A stretch of DNA of 64,000 nucleotides from JAAYEA01 sp012689325 (GTDB taxonomy: Bacteria > Chloroflexota > Anaerolineae > JAAYEA01), in NCBI GenBank assembly GCA_036841525.1, contig DAITVZ010000012.1, positions 12,396-76,395 on the forward strand, written 5' to 3'. The notes beneath the pieces are model-generated. The model had not been told where the DNA came from. It made no database searches and worked only from the letters and a program-made list of their open reading frames with translations. Made by a program: the position numbers and the translations under genes. The stretch's first letter is position 1, and each line of letters starts with the position of its first letter. Of the stretch, positions 18,141-26,969 are shown in pieces.

Positions 18141-19211
18141 CTAGCATGCGCGCTCGATGCGGGCAATGATGTCAGCGGTGACGTCGGCGGTCTTGGCTTT
18201 GCCGCCGATATCGGGCGTGCGGACCTTGCCCTCGGCCAGGTTATCCAGCACCACCTGATCCAGACATTTCGCCGCCTCGGCCTCGCCCAAAAAGTCGAGC
18301 ATCATGGCCGCGGCGCGGAAGGTGGCGATGGGGTTGGCGATGCCCTTGCCGACGATATCCGGCGCGGAGCCGTGTACCGGCTCGAACAGCGACGGGCGGG
18401 TCCGCTCGGGGTTGATGTTGGCGCTGGGGGCCAGGCCCAGGCTGCCGACGATGGCCCCGCCGATGTCGGTGAGGATGTCGCCAAAGAGGTTGGAGCCAAC
18501 CACCACGTCATAGTTTTCCGGGCAGCGCACAAAGTTCATGCACAGCGCGTCGATGTGGAACTTGTCGGCGCGGACGGTGGGGTATTCCTTCGCGACCTCG
18601 GCCAGGATCTCGTCCCACATCACCATGGCGAATTTCTGGGCGTTGGACTTGGTGGCCAAGGTCAGGTGGTTGCGTCGCTTGCGCGCCAGCTCGAAGGAGT
18701 AGCGCAGGATGCGCTCCACGCCCTTGCGCGTGTGCATGGCGGTCTGCAGGGCGCACTCGTCGGGCTGGCCGATCTTGAAGCGCCCGCCCAGGCTGGCATA
18801 CTCGCCCTCCGAGTTTTCCCGCACCACCATGATATCGATGTCGCCGGCCTTTTTGTTGGCCAGCGGCGAGGCCACGCCGGGGAGCAGCGTCGCCGGGCGG
18901 AGGCAGACGTACTGATCGAAGCGCTGGCGCATCTCGATCAGCGGCACCAGCGTGATGTGATCGGGGACGTGCAGGGGGTCGCCCAGCGCGCCCAGCAGGA
19001 TCACCTCATAGTCCTTGATGATATCGATATAGTTGTCGGGCGTCAGCTTGCCCGTCTCGCGCCAGTAGCGGCTGCCCCAGTTAAAGTCGGTCAGCTCCAG
19101 CTTGAAGCCGCCCGAGGCCTGCTCCAACTTGTGCAGCACCTTGATCGTCTCGTCCACCACTTCGATGCCGATGCCGTCGCCGGCATAGACTGCCACTTTG
19201 TAACTGCGCAT
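18141..19211 (-). CDS. Tartrate / D-malate dehydrogenase (decarboxylating) family
   Basis: A 356-residue enzyme of the isocitrate/isopropylmalate dehydrogenase superfamily. Its sequence resembles tartrate dehydrogenase and D-malate dehydrogenase (TtuC/DmlA) more than LeuB: NWGSRYW near residue 45, ILLGALGDPLHVPDHITL, VVRENSEGEYASLGGR, and FEPVHGSAPDIVGKGIANP for NAD and metal binding. It would oxidise and decarboxylate a 2-hydroxydicarboxylate using NAD and Mn or Mg. An AAGGGGG stretch precedes the ATG. 3-isopropylmalate dehydrogenase remains an alternative, but no leuCD genes are near. Confidence 0.85.
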   Translation of the reverse strand: MRSYKVAVYAGDGIGIEVVDETIKVLHKLEQASGGFKLELTDFNWGSRYWRETGKLTPDNYIDIIKDYEVILLGALGDPLHVPDHITLVPLIEMRQRFDQYVCLRPATLLPGVASPLANKKAGDIDIMVVRENSEGEYASLGGRFKIGQPDECALQTAMHTRKGVERILRYSFELARKRRNHLTLATKSNAQKFAMVMWDEILAEVAKEYPTVRADKFHIDALCMNFVRCPENYDVVVGSNLFGDILTDIGGAIVGSLGLAPSANINPERTRPSLFEPVHGSAPDIVGKGIANPIATFRAAAMMLDFLGEAEAAKCLDQVVLDNLAEGKVRTPDIGGKAKTADVTADIIARIERAC

Positions 19212-19294
19212 CCAACAACCCCCTTGCGATGATCTCGCGCCGCTCGCAGGCAGCGCGTCACTATCATTCTAGCGGATTCGGGCCAGGGGCCAAA

Positions 19295-20269
19295 TCACAG
19301 ATAGCCCCGCCTGGGCAGCACCGCCAGCGCGGCCAGCAGCGCCTTGATATAGCCCACCGAATAGGCCAGCCCCAGGCTCGCCCCCGGCGTATCGCCCTCC
19401 AGCGCCGGGATGTGGTCGGGGTTCAGGCAGCCGTCGTAGCCCACCTGGTCCAGCGCCAGCAGCACCTTGAACATGTTCATGTCGCCGTCGTCCAGCAGCG
19501 TCTCCTCGAACCCTCCGGAGGTGGCCAGGCTGCCGCGCACGTTGCGGAAATGGACGGCAAAGAGCTTGCCCTTGCGGCCATAGTGGTGGATCTCGTCCAG
19601 GATCAGCGCCGTGCCGCCGGCCTCGGCGCGGGTGCCGATGCAATAGAGCAGCCCCACGTTCGGGCTGGGGAAGGCGTCCAGGACGCGGTGCATGCCCAGG
19701 GCGCCCAGCGGGGTATCAGGATAGGGTGTGTCCGAGGGGTGGATGGTGAGCCGGACGTGGTGCGCTTCCGCGGCCGGGACCATCCGGCCAAAGGCGGCGC
19801 AAAAGCGCGCCCACCACCGCTCGTTCCCCTCCGGCGTCTGCACGGGGATGCGCGCGCGGGCAAAGGCGGCGCTCTCGGCGCGGGAGACATAGCCGCCGCG
19901 ATGGGCCGCCCGGCTGGAGGTCATCCCCGGCATGATATCGCCGCCGAAGCGCTGGCGCACCAGGGTGATGCCCGCCTCGCCGAAGACCTGGATCGCCTTG
20001 ACCACCCCCTCCAGCTCGGCCTCGCCCCCCGGCTCGTCGTTCATGAAACGGTCGGTGAGGTTGGGCAGGGTGACGCGGTTGATCTCCAGGCCCCAGGAGG
20101 CGATGCGGCGCTTGATCTTGAGCAGCTCATCCAGGTCGGGATAGCCCTGCTCCTTCACGCCCGGGAAAAAGCCGCCATCGCCGAAATCCACGCAATCGGC
20201 GCCCAATTGGGTAACTTGGCGCAGGTAGCTATCGGATAGCTCGCGACACCACACGGAAACCTTGATCAT
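19295..20269 (-). CDS. Mannonate dehydratase-like protein (UxuA family)
   Basis: A 324-residue TIM-barrel protein like UxuA, which dehydrates D-mannonate to 2-keto-3-deoxygluconate in glucuronate breakdown. Visible motifs are ASWGLEINRV, RLTIHPSDTP, FAVHFRNVRG, FEETLLDDGDMNMF and NPDHIPALEGD, which carry the metal-binding His, Asp and Cys-type residues of the family. The start ATG (MIKVSVWC) has a GAAGGAGGA box; the longer upstream frame is not homologous. Some relatives act as other sugar-acid dehydratases or isomerases, so the substrate is inferred. It fits uronic acid use, as does the lyase operon at 647-9505. Confidence 0.85.
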   Translation of the reverse strand: MIKVSVWCRELSDSYLRQVTQLGADCVDFGDGGFFPGVKEQGYPDLDELLKIKRRIASWGLEINRVTLPNLTDRFMNDEPGGEAELEGVVKAIQVFGEAGITLVRQRFGGDIMPGMTSSRAAHRGGYVSRAESAAFARARIPVQTPEGNERWWARFCAAFGRMVPAAEAHHVRLTIHPSDTPYPDTPLGALGMHRVLDAFPSPNVGLLYCIGTRAEAGGTALILDEIHHYGRKGKLFAVHFRNVRGSLATSGGFEETLLDDGDMNMFKVLLALDQVGYDGCLNPDHIPALEGDTPGASLGLAYSVGYIKALLAALAVLPRRGYL

Positions 20270-20426
20270 GGGACGTTTCCTCCTTCGCCTGCTCGCTGAA
20301 CCGGCCAGCGAGCCGAGACCCTTCAGCCCGGCGCTCCGCGCCGCGACCTCAGGGCTGACATTATGACCACACGCCATGCTAGCTACACCTGATTCAGCAC
20401 ACTCTAGCCGTGCCAAAGCGCCCCGC

Positions 20427-20463
20427 GCATGTCATGCTGAGGTCCGCCGAAGCATCTGTCCTG
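20427..20463 (+). repeat. Short intergenic repeat of the GTCATGCTGAGG..CGAAGCATCT type
   Basis: The stretch GTCATGCTGAGG, then CCGCCGAAGCATCT, is a form of a very common dispersed intergenic element in Chloroflexota and some other phyla. Only one copy is seen here, in the 233-bp gap between the mannonate-dehydratase-like gene and crtYd. The rest of that gap holds nothing I recognise. Confidence 0.5.
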
Positions 20464-20502
20464 CAGCACACGACGCCATGGCCCACTGAAAACCAAGTAG
20501 GC

Positions 20503-20823
20503 TCAACTTCTTGGCGTCGCTGCCGCCCGGCCACGCACGACCTCCCAGATGATGACGCTCAGAGTCACCATGCCAAAGCCGAACATGAAATCCTCGATGG
20601 GGATGGTGATGATGCGCACGCCGAGAAAGAAACGCGGCTCGTAGAGCACGATGGGAGTGCCCGCCATGCCCGTCAGGTAGCCGTTCACCAGCAGCTTGAA
20701 GCCAATGATGATCAGCAAAAAGACATAGTATTCCTTGCGCCGCAGCAGGTTGACCCCGCTCCAGCGGTCCAGTAGGATGGTGGCGACCACGGCGATGGCG
20801 CTCAGAATGGTGTACTCTTTCAT
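20503..20823 (-). CDS. crtYd: Lycopene cyclase subunit CrtYd (heterodimeric beta-cyclase)
   Basis: A 106-residue membrane protein with three hydrophobic segments and the lycopene cyclase domain motif PIEDFMFGFGMV near residue 70. With CrtYc it forms the heterodimeric cyclase that makes beta-ionone rings on lycopene. The start ATG overlaps the crtYc stop codon (ATGA), so the subunits are translated in a coupled way. It is the last gene of the crtZ-I-Yc-Yd operon; no terminator is visible after it. The assignment of c and d follows gene order and the PEE-type versus PED-type motif. Confidence 0.88.
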   Translation of the reverse strand: MKEYTILSAIAVVATILLDRWSGVNLLRRKEYYVFLLIIIGFKLLVNGYLTGMAGTPIVLYEPRFFLGVRIITIPIEDFMFGFGMVTLSVIIWEVVRGRAAATPRS

Positions 20824-21128
20824 AGCCACCGCTCCTTGATGTACTTGATCGCCTCCCAGGTGAACAAGCAGCAAAAGGGGATCACCACGAAAAAGAGCCA
20901 CTCCTCCAGCGGCAAGTTGATGATCTGGATGCCCCAGACGCCGCTGGGATCGAAATGCCAGTGCCCGCGCCAGGTGGCAAAGACGTCCCAGAGGCCATAG
21001 ATCACCACCACCGCCCCGATGCTATACAGCAAGGCTCGGGGGCTCTTGTAGAACTTGAGCGGCGGCCACACGCTGATCAGGAGCGGCACGGCCAGCGAGA
21101 GGACCAACACCCACATGTATCTGGACAT
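20820..21128 (-). CDS. crtYc: Lycopene cyclase subunit CrtYc (heterodimeric beta-cyclase)
   Basis: A 102-residue protein with three membrane segments and the conserved motif LPLEEWLFFVVIPF near residue 75, diagnostic for the CrtYc half of the heterodimeric lycopene beta-cyclase. It starts 4 bp after crtI and overlaps crtYd by 4 bp. This cyclase type is best known from actinobacteria and, in fused form, from archaea and fungi. Confidence 0.9.
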   Translation of the reverse strand: MSRYMWVLVLSLAVPLLISVWPPLKFYKSPRALLYSIGAVVVIYGLWDVFATWRGHWHFDPSGVWGIQIINLPLEEWLFFVVIPFCCLFTWEAIKYIKERWL

Positions 21129-21132
21129 GGCG

Positions 21133-22578
21133 CTACCCTTTCCCGTTGATCAGGTCCGCGACGATCCGCGAGCTGGCCATCACCACCGGCAGGCCGCCGC
21201 CGGGCTGCGTGCTGGCGCCCGTGTAGTACAACCCTTTGATCCGGGCGTCGAGATTGGCCGGGCGGAAGAAGGCGCTCTGCAACAAGCTGTGCGCCAGGCC
21301 AAAGGTGGCGCCGTATTTCACGTTGTACCGCCCGACGAAATCCTGCGGGTAAAAGGTGCGCTCCACCTCGATCAGCTCGTTCACGTCCACGCCGCAGACC
21401 TGCTTGACCTTGTCTACCACCAACTGGCGCAGGCGCTGCTCGTGGGCATGGATGTCGTCCGCGGAGCCGTCGAGGTTGGAGACCGGGATCAGCACGTACA
21501 GGATGTCTTTGCCCTCCGGCGCCAGCGAAGGATCGGTCACGGTGGGCACGTGAATGTAAAAGGAAGGATCGGCGGGGATCACCTTGCGGTCAAAGATCTC
21601 GGCCATGTTGCGCGGCAGGTCGCCGGAGAAAAAGAGGTTGTGGTGCTCCAGCCCCTCCACCTTGCGCTTCAGCCCCCAGTAGATCAAAAAGACCGAGCAA
21701 GAGTGCTTCCAATGGGGCAGGCGCCGCTGCAGCAAGTCGCCCTGGGTGTGGGCGTAATCGGCGTTGACCACCGCCCGATCGGCGCGAAACTGGTCCTTGC
21801 CGAAATCCAGCACCACGCCATCGCCATCGCCGCGCAGCCCCTTGACCTCGGCGCCATAGTGGAACTTGGCGCCGAATTTGGCCGCCATGCGCTCCAGGGC
21901 CAGGGGGATCTGGTACATCCCGCCCATGGAGTGCAATACCTTTTGCACCTGGTCGGCGTAGGTGATGATGCTATAGAAGGCGGGGGCCTGGAAGGGCGAG
22001 ACGCCGATGAACATGGCCTCAAAGACAAAGGCGTAGCGCAGGCGCTCGTCCTGGAAGTAGCGGCAGGCCAATTGCCAGACGTTCTCCCAAACGCGGAGCT
22101 TGGTCACCAGCGGCCAGAGAGCGGGGTTGGCGAGGTCCTTGAGCGTGAAGCACTTGTACAGAAGCGGCTCTACGTCGCGATAGATGCGCGCCGTCTCGGC
22201 GATAAAGGCGTCGTACCCCCTGGCGCTCCCCGGCTCGATCCGCTCCAATTCGGCCTTGGTGCGCTCCGGGTCGCCATAGACGTTCAGGCGCGTGCCATCG
22301 GGGTAAAAGATCCGATAGTGGGTCTCCAGCGCCCGCAGGTCCAGATAGTCAGCCATCTCCTCGCCGCAATAGTCAAAGACCTCCTTGTAAAAGCCGGGCA
22401 TGAGAACAAAGGACGGGCCCATATCGATGCGAAAGCCCTTCTCCGCCAGCAGGCTGGCCCGCCCGCCGCATTGGGGCAGCTTTTCCCAGACGTCCACCTC
22501 GTAACCATCGTGGGCCAGGCGGGCGGCAGCCGAAAGGCCTCCTACCCCGGCGCCAACCACAGCGATGCGTTTGCTCAT
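21133..22578 (-). CDS. crtI: Phytoene desaturase
   Basis: A 481-residue FAD enzyme of the CrtI type, which inserts double bases of unsaturation into phytoene, usually up to lycopene. The dinucleotide-binding motif is VVGAGVGGLSAAARLA at the N-terminus, followed by WEKLPQCGGRAS and DMGPSFVLMPGFY. The C-terminal carotenoid-desaturase signature is visible in KGLYYTGASTQPGGGLPVVM. Length and motif order equal the family norm. It lies between crtZ and crtYc in one operon. Confidence 0.95.
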   Translation of the reverse strand: MSKRIAVVGAGVGGLSAAARLAHDGYEVDVWEKLPQCGGRASLLAEKGFRIDMGPSFVLMPGFYKEVFDYCGEEMADYLDLRALETHYRIFYPDGTRLNVYGDPERTKAELERIEPGSARGYDAFIAETARIYRDVEPLLYKCFTLKDLANPALWPLVTKLRVWENVWQLACRYFQDERLRYAFVFEAMFIGVSPFQAPAFYSIITYADQVQKVLHSMGGMYQIPLALERMAAKFGAKFHYGAEVKGLRGDGDGVVLDFGKDQFRADRAVVNADYAHTQGDLLQRRLPHWKHSCSVFLIYWGLKRKVEGLEHHNLFFSGDLPRNMAEIFDRKVIPADPSFYIHVPTVTDPSLAPEGKDILYVLIPVSNLDGSADDIHAHEQRLRQLVVDKVKQVCGVDVNELIEVERTFYPQDFVGRYNVKYGATFGLAHSLLQSAFFRPANLDARIKGLYYTGASTQPGGGLPVVMASSRIVADLINGKG

Positions 22579-22599
22579 CAGTTCCTCTTTCCGGCCAGA

Positions 22600-23049
22600 T
22601 TAGCCTTGGTTGTATTTCTTGCTGGCGTACAAAAAGCCGAACGCGACGCCGCTGTGCGCGGTGCTCTTTTGGTGGTGCGTGGCGTGGGCGCGGATGATCC
22701 GCTGAAAGTAGGGGGTCTGGGGCCGCCAGCGAATGCTCTTGATGCGCCGGTGGAACATGATGTCATGGAACAAGAGGTAGCCGATCCCATAGCTGGTGAT
22801 GCCCCACCCCAGATAGAACAGGGCATTGAAGCCGTTCAGCGTGCCCAAGAGGATCAGCAGAATGGACAGGATGGCGAAAAAGAGGCCGTACAGGTCATTC
22901 TTCTGAAGCTTGGATTTGGTGGGACGGTGATGGTCCTCATGCAGCACCCAAAGGAAACCGTGCATCACGTACTTGTGCAGGAACCAGGCCACCCCCTCCA
23001 TGATCACGAACACGACGGGAATCATCAGCAAGCCCAGGAACACGTTCAT
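22600..23049 (-). CDS. crtZ: Beta-carotene hydroxylase, CrtZ type
   Basis: A 149-residue integral membrane di-iron hydroxylase. The His clusters needed for iron binding are all present: HKYVMHG, HEDHH, FHDIMFHRR and HATHH, between four hydrophobic segments. It would add 3-hydroxyl groups to beta-ionone rings, giving zeaxanthin from beta-carotene. The start ATG follows GAGGGATGTGGG; the 27-residue upstream extension is not homologous. It is the first gene of the crt operon. Confidence 0.9.
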   Translation of the reverse strand: MNVFLGLLMIPVVFVIMEGVAWFLHKYVMHGFLWVLHEDHHRPTKSKLQKNDLYGLFFAILSILLILLGTLNGFNALFYLGWGITSYGIGYLLFHDIMFHRRIKSIRWRPQTPYFQRIIRAHATHHQKSTAHSGVAFGFLYASKKYNQG

Positions 23050-23109
23050 CCCACATCCCTCACCGTTTGACGACTGGCGCACCGCTGTTCTTGTCCCCGA
23101 CGAGCACCG

Positions 23110-23137
23110 AGTATACAGAATAACGCTCACATGTCAA
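23110..23137 (-). promoter_or_regulatory. Promoter of the crtZ-crtI-crtYc-crtYd operon
   Basis: On the minus strand TTGACA (23132-23137) and TATACT (23110-23115) are 16 bp apart. The -35 box overlaps the last codons of the upstream URO-D-like gene. The leader to crtZ would be about 54 nt. The spacer contains TGTGAGCG, which might be part of an operator. Confidence 0.75.
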
Positions 23138-24369
23138 CCACGGACCTCGCGCCAGGCCTCGATCATGGCCTGGACGCTCTCCCAGGGCGTGTCCGGGAAG
23201 AGGGCGTCCACCGGCGCGAGGATGAATCCATCGGGCCCCAGGGCGCCCACCGCCTCCGCCACCGCCCGACGAACCTCCTCACGAGAGCCGCCGGCCAGGG
23301 TCACGCCGCTGTTGACGCCCCCCGCCAGGGCGATCTTGCCGCCAAAAACAGCCTTGGCCGCGCCCAGATCCAGCCGGTCTTGCACCGGGTCCGCGTAATA
23401 GAGCAGGTCGATCCCCGCTTCCAGCAGCGGCTCGGCCAGCGCCATCACGCCGGTGGTCATGGCGTAGGCGTAGCGCGCCCCGGCCTGGTGGGCCAGCGCG
23501 GACATCAGGCGCAGGTGGGGCAAGGTGTGCTGCCGGAACAGGCGCGGCGACCAGAACTCCGTCGAGCTGTACCAGCCGCGCTGCACCACCAGGTCCACGC
23601 CGCCCACCTCCAGCATGAACTCGGTCCGCCGCCGGTCAAAGGCGGCGATCAGGCTCATCAGCTCCTCGAAAGCGGCGGGCTGGGTCATGGCCATGAGCAC
23701 CGCGCCCTCCACGCCGCAGAGCCAGACCGCCAGGTCCATGCCAAAGGCGCTCCACCCCTGGACCAGGACGCCCCGCTCCCCGGCAAAGCGCCGCACCGCC
23801 GCCATGCGCTGGCGATAGGCGGCCCGTTGATCGGCGTCCGGCTCCCCGAGCAGGTAACGGAGCTTGGGCAGGTCCTCCGGCCCGGCGACGGCGTGCTTGA
23901 CGCCACGGGGGATATTGAAATCCTCGATGAGGGGCACCTGGTCGGGCTGTATCACCCAGCCGGGCGGGGTCTCTTCCTGCGTCTGGCGCACGACGTGCCG
24001 CAGCTCGCCCGCCGGGGTGGCATAGGCGCGGCCCAAAAAGGCGCACGGCTCCTGGGCCGTGGGCGGCTCCCGCCAATCGCGGAAGCGCACCTCCGCGTGC
24101 AGCCCCCACGGCGGCGAGACCTCCAGCACGTCATCCAGCCCGAGGGCCAGCCAGCGCTCCACGCGGCGGAAATCGTCCTCCAGATCCCACGGCTGCGGCA
24201 GGGTGTGGATATGCTCCAGGCGCAGGGTGTACCAGTAGCGACGGTCGCGCCCGTCGCGCTGCCAGCGCAGGTGCGGCGGCGCGGCAAAGCCAAAGCACCA
24301 GCACAAGAGCGGCACATGGTCGGGCGTGCCCCGGTCGATGGCGGTCAAGAGGCGCTCGCGCGAGTTCAT
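23134..24369 (-). CDS. Uroporphyrinogen decarboxylase-like protein (URO-D superfamily)
   Basis: A 411-residue TIM-barrel protein of the URO-D/MtaA superfamily. It opens with NSRERLLTAIDRGTPDHVPL, the usual family start, and has YADPVQDRLDLGAAKAVFGG and ALAGGVNSG near the end, where family members bind substrate. True HemE is shorter and has a different N-terminus. In this superfamily many enzymes are corrinoid- or CoM-dependent methyltransferases, but the function here is unknown. An AGGAGAGGAG box precedes the ATG. It follows the isomerase-like gene by 11 bp in a three-gene operon. Confidence 0.82.
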   Translation of the reverse strand: MNSRERLLTAIDRGTPDHVPLLCWCFGFAAPPHLRWQRDGRDRRYWYTLRLEHIHTLPQPWDLEDDFRRVERWLALGLDDVLEVSPPWGLHAEVRFRDWREPPTAQEPCAFLGRAYATPAGELRHVVRQTQEETPPGWVIQPDQVPLIEDFNIPRGVKHAVAGPEDLPKLRYLLGEPDADQRAAYRQRMAAVRRFAGERGVLVQGWSAFGMDLAVWLCGVEGAVLMAMTQPAAFEELMSLIAAFDRRRTEFMLEVGGVDLVVQRGWYSSTEFWSPRLFRQHTLPHLRLMSALAHQAGARYAYAMTTGVMALAEPLLEAGIDLLYYADPVQDRLDLGAAKAVFGGKIALAGGVNSGVTLAGGSREEVRRAVAEAVGALGPDGFILAPVDALFPDTPWESVQAMIEAWREVRG

Positions 24370-24380
24370 CTCCTCTCCTC

Positions 24381-25697
24381 TCAAGCCATGCTGGACAGCG
24401 GAACGCCGACCATCCCCGCCAGGTCGGCCAGGGGGCGGCGCCAGTCGCCATAGGCCGCCATCCAATGGTGGCCCAAACCCTCGTCGATGATCCACGCCAA
24501 GATGTCGCGGTAGCCAGCCTGGAAGCGCACCCGCAGCGGGTTGCCCGGAAAGACCATCTCAGTGGGCATCACCTCGCCATGAAGCAGGCCCAGGCGGTAA
24601 CCGTCCAGGGTGGGCGCGAGGTTGAGCAGCGTGATCGGGCCGGGGCGCCCCGGGAAGAGGCAGCAGAGGCCGCGGTCCATCAGCCGCACGGGCGCCAGGT
24701 GGATGTCGGCGGCGTCGGCGGCCAGGGAGAAGGCGCCGCTGCCACAGTGGGAAAAGACGATGGCGTTCTCCTCGGGCAGGGGGTCCAGCAGGTCGGTATT
24801 ATGGACCGGCTGCCCGGTGAGCCGGGTCAGCGCCAGCATGGCCACCGCGCCGTTGACGTCCCCCTCGCAGGCCACCGGGACGCCCTCCTCGGCCAGCAGC
24901 GAGGCCGCCAGGCAGACCTTGCCCATGAGGTGAGGATAGCAGCCCACCGCCACCGCCGAAAGCCCCCGCTCGGCGACCACCTGGCGCAGGGCCGCATGGA
25001 CGCGCAACGACTCCAGGCCGCTCTCATCGGCGGAGGTGACGCGGCCGACCCGCCCCTTGAGCGCCTCCCAGTCGCCGCGCAGCGCTTCAGCCTCCACGTT
25101 CGCCGCGCGCTGGAGAAAGAGCTGGCTATCCAGCCCCACCACCCGCGGCCCCCACAGCCGCTTGAGCGCCAGCTCGTGGGCGGTGGTCTCGGTCATACCT
25201 TCCACGCGGTGCCCCAGATAGCCGATGCGCGCGCGGCGCAGGTGGCGGCGCAACGCAGCCGCTCGCGCGAAATCCCCGGCCCGCGCCGCGCCCGCCTCCG
25301 CGCCCACCGGCTCGAAAAGGAAGCAGAAGGGCTGCCCCAGCGCCTTGAGCATCAGGCCCAGTTGCTGCGTCCCGCAGAGCGCCCCCGTCTGCATGCCCGG
25401 CCGCGCCCAGAGGATCAGCGGCGCGGGGCACTCCTCCAGCAAGTCCAGCACCAGGTAGTCCTCGAACCAGGAGGCGGCCACCACGCAGAGGGCGTCCACG
25501 CGCTGGTCGTAAAAGAAGCGGCCCGCCGCCACGGCCGCGTTGGGGTCGGATAGCGGGCCGGGGGCCAGGCAGCACTCCAGCCCGCCGAGGGCGGCCAGGG
25601 CGTCGCGCAATTCCGCCAGCAGCCGCGGCGCATCCCCCGCGCCCACCTCCAGCGGGCTGGCGGCGACGGCCAGCCCCAGGCGCACCGGCGCGCTCAT
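24381..25697 (-). CDS. L-fucose/L-arabinose isomerase-like protein
   Basis: A 438-residue protein with the general plan of the fucose/arabinose isomerase superfamily. The N-terminal part shows repeated alpha/beta units, and the C-terminal half has VGCYPHLMGKVCLAASLLAEEG followed by VACEGDVNGAVAMLAL and VFSHCGSGAFSL, the region of metal and substrate binding in this group. It would isomerise an aldose to a ketose, but related proteins of unknown activity are common. Its start overlaps the lactonase stop by 4 bp (ATGA), and a URO-D-like gene follows. Confidence 0.75.
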   Translation of the reverse strand: MSAPVRLGLAVAASPLEVGAGDAPRLLAELRDALAALGGLECCLAPGPLSDPNAAVAAGRFFYDQRVDALCVVAASWFEDYLVLDLLEECPAPLILWARPGMQTGALCGTQQLGLMLKALGQPFCFLFEPVGAEAGAARAGDFARAAALRRHLRRARIGYLGHRVEGMTETTAHELALKRLWGPRVVGLDSQLFLQRAANVEAEALRGDWEALKGRVGRVTSADESGLESLRVHAALRQVVAERGLSAVAVGCYPHLMGKVCLAASLLAEEGVPVACEGDVNGAVAMLALTRLTGQPVHNTDLLDPLPEENAIVFSHCGSGAFSLAADAADIHLAPVRLMDRGLCCLFPGRPGPITLLNLAPTLDGYRLGLLHGEVMPTEMVFPGNPLRVRFQAGYRDILAWIIDEGLGHHWMAAYGDWRRPLADLAGMVGVPLSSMA

Positions 25698-26788
25698 CGT
25701 CCCGATCCTGAAGCCATGGGCACGACCTTGAGGCAGACGGGCATGGAGATGCTGGCCTCGTGGCCGGTGTAGCTCAACTTGCCGGTGTCCGGATCGATGC
25801 GGAAGGTGACAATATTATCGCTGTCCTGGTTGGCCGCCAGCAGAAACGTGCCGGTGGGGTCGATGGCGAAATTGCGCGGGTTCTTGCCTCGGGTGGGCTC
25901 GAGCCCCACCAGGGTCATGCGACCTGCGGCGTCCAGGGCATAGATGACGATGCTATCGTGGCCGCGGTTGGAGCCATAGAGGAAGCGTCCCGAGGGTGCC
26001 ACGTGCACGTCGGCGCAGTGGCTCACGCCCTCATAGCCCGCCGGGAGCGTGGACAGAGTCTGCTGCTCATGAAGCGTCCCGCGGGTCTCGTCGTAGGCCA
26101 GGGCAGCCATGGTGGAGCCGATCTCGTTGATGAGATAGACGAACCGGCGACTGGGGTGAAAGTCCAAGTGGCGTGGCCCCGAGCCCGCCTTGATGGCGAT
26201 GTGGGGTGGGTCGGCGGCGCGGAGTTGGCCCGCCGCCAGGTCCATCCGGTAGACCAGCACCTGATCCAGGCCCAGGTCCGCCGCCAGCGCGTAGCGATTT
26301 CCGGGGTCGGGCGTGATGGAATGGGCGTGCGGCCCGGCCTGGCGCTGGGGATGGACGCTGGAGCCCTCGTGCTGCACCGCGTGGCTGGCGGGGCCGAGCC
26401 GCCCATCGGACAGGATCGGCAGCATGGCAACGCGCCCGTCGCGATAGTTGGCGACCAGCGCATGGCGCCCCGTGGCCTCCACGCTGATGTGGCACGGCCA
26501 CGTCCCGCCGGAGCCGACCCGGTTCAGCGGGGTCAGCGCGCCGGTGTCGGGCGCGATGGCATAGGCGCCGACGCCGCCGCCCGGCTGTCCCTCGAACTGA
26601 TCCACCTCGCTGACGGCGTATAAGCGCCGCCGCCGTGGATCGAGGGCCAGGAAAGAGGGGTCAGACAACCCGCCCGTGGCCGCCAGCGGCCGCAGGGCCC
26701 CGGTGGACATGTCCAGGGTGCAGGTGTAGATGCCCTCCGAGCCACGGCGGGTGTAGGTTCCCACATAGACCAGGACCTGGCGCATCAT
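25694..26788 (-). CDS. Lactonase family beta-propeller protein (6-phosphogluconolactonase-like)
   Basis: A 364-residue seven-bladed propeller of the YkgB/Pgl lactonase family. Blade motifs include YVGTYTRRGSEGIYTC, PRHLDFHPSRRFVYLINE, YGSNRGHDSIVIYAL and RNFAIDPTGTFLLAANQDSD. Members hydrolyse sugar lactones such as 6-phosphogluconolactone. The start is MMRQVLVYVGT, with an AAAGGAG box just upstream; the track extends well beyond it but without homology. No signal peptide is seen. It is the first gene of the lactonase, isomerase-like, URO-D-like operon. Confidence 0.88.
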   Translation of the reverse strand: MMRQVLVYVGTYTRRGSEGIYTCTLDMSTGALRPLAATGGLSDPSFLALDPRRRRLYAVSEVDQFEGQPGGGVGAYAIAPDTGALTPLNRVGSGGTWPCHISVEATGRHALVANYRDGRVAMLPILSDGRLGPASHAVQHEGSSVHPQRQAGPHAHSITPDPGNRYALAADLGLDQVLVYRMDLAAGQLRAADPPHIAIKAGSGPRHLDFHPSRRFVYLINEIGSTMAALAYDETRGTLHEQQTLSTLPAGYEGVSHCADVHVAPSGRFLYGSNRGHDSIVIYALDAAGRMTLVGLEPTRGKNPRNFAIDPTGTFLLAANQDSDNIVTFRIDPDTGKLSYTGHEASISMPVCLKVVPMASGSGR

Positions 26789-26883
26789 GATCTCCTTTCT
26801 GCTCAGCGCGAGGTGGCTTCTAGGAACAGACGAGCATCCGGCGCATTGTCGCCGAAATGGGCCGATCTGGCAAGCGGGCACGA

Positions 26884-26912
26884 GAAAAGGGCTCGCCGAA
26901 GCGAGCCCTTTG
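26884..26912 (-). terminator. Terminator with UUCG tetraloop after the small membrane protein gene
   Basis: A perfect 11-bp stem AAAGGGCTCGC/GCGAGCCCTTT closes, on the minus strand, over a C(UUCG)G tetraloop and is followed by TTTTC. It lies 58 bp after the stop of the gene at 26970-27167. Confidence 0.85.
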
Positions 26913-26969
26913 CGCGCACCAACGATGCCCGCCCCCATGGGCGCGCGCTCCCAGTGGGCTATGGCGCCG

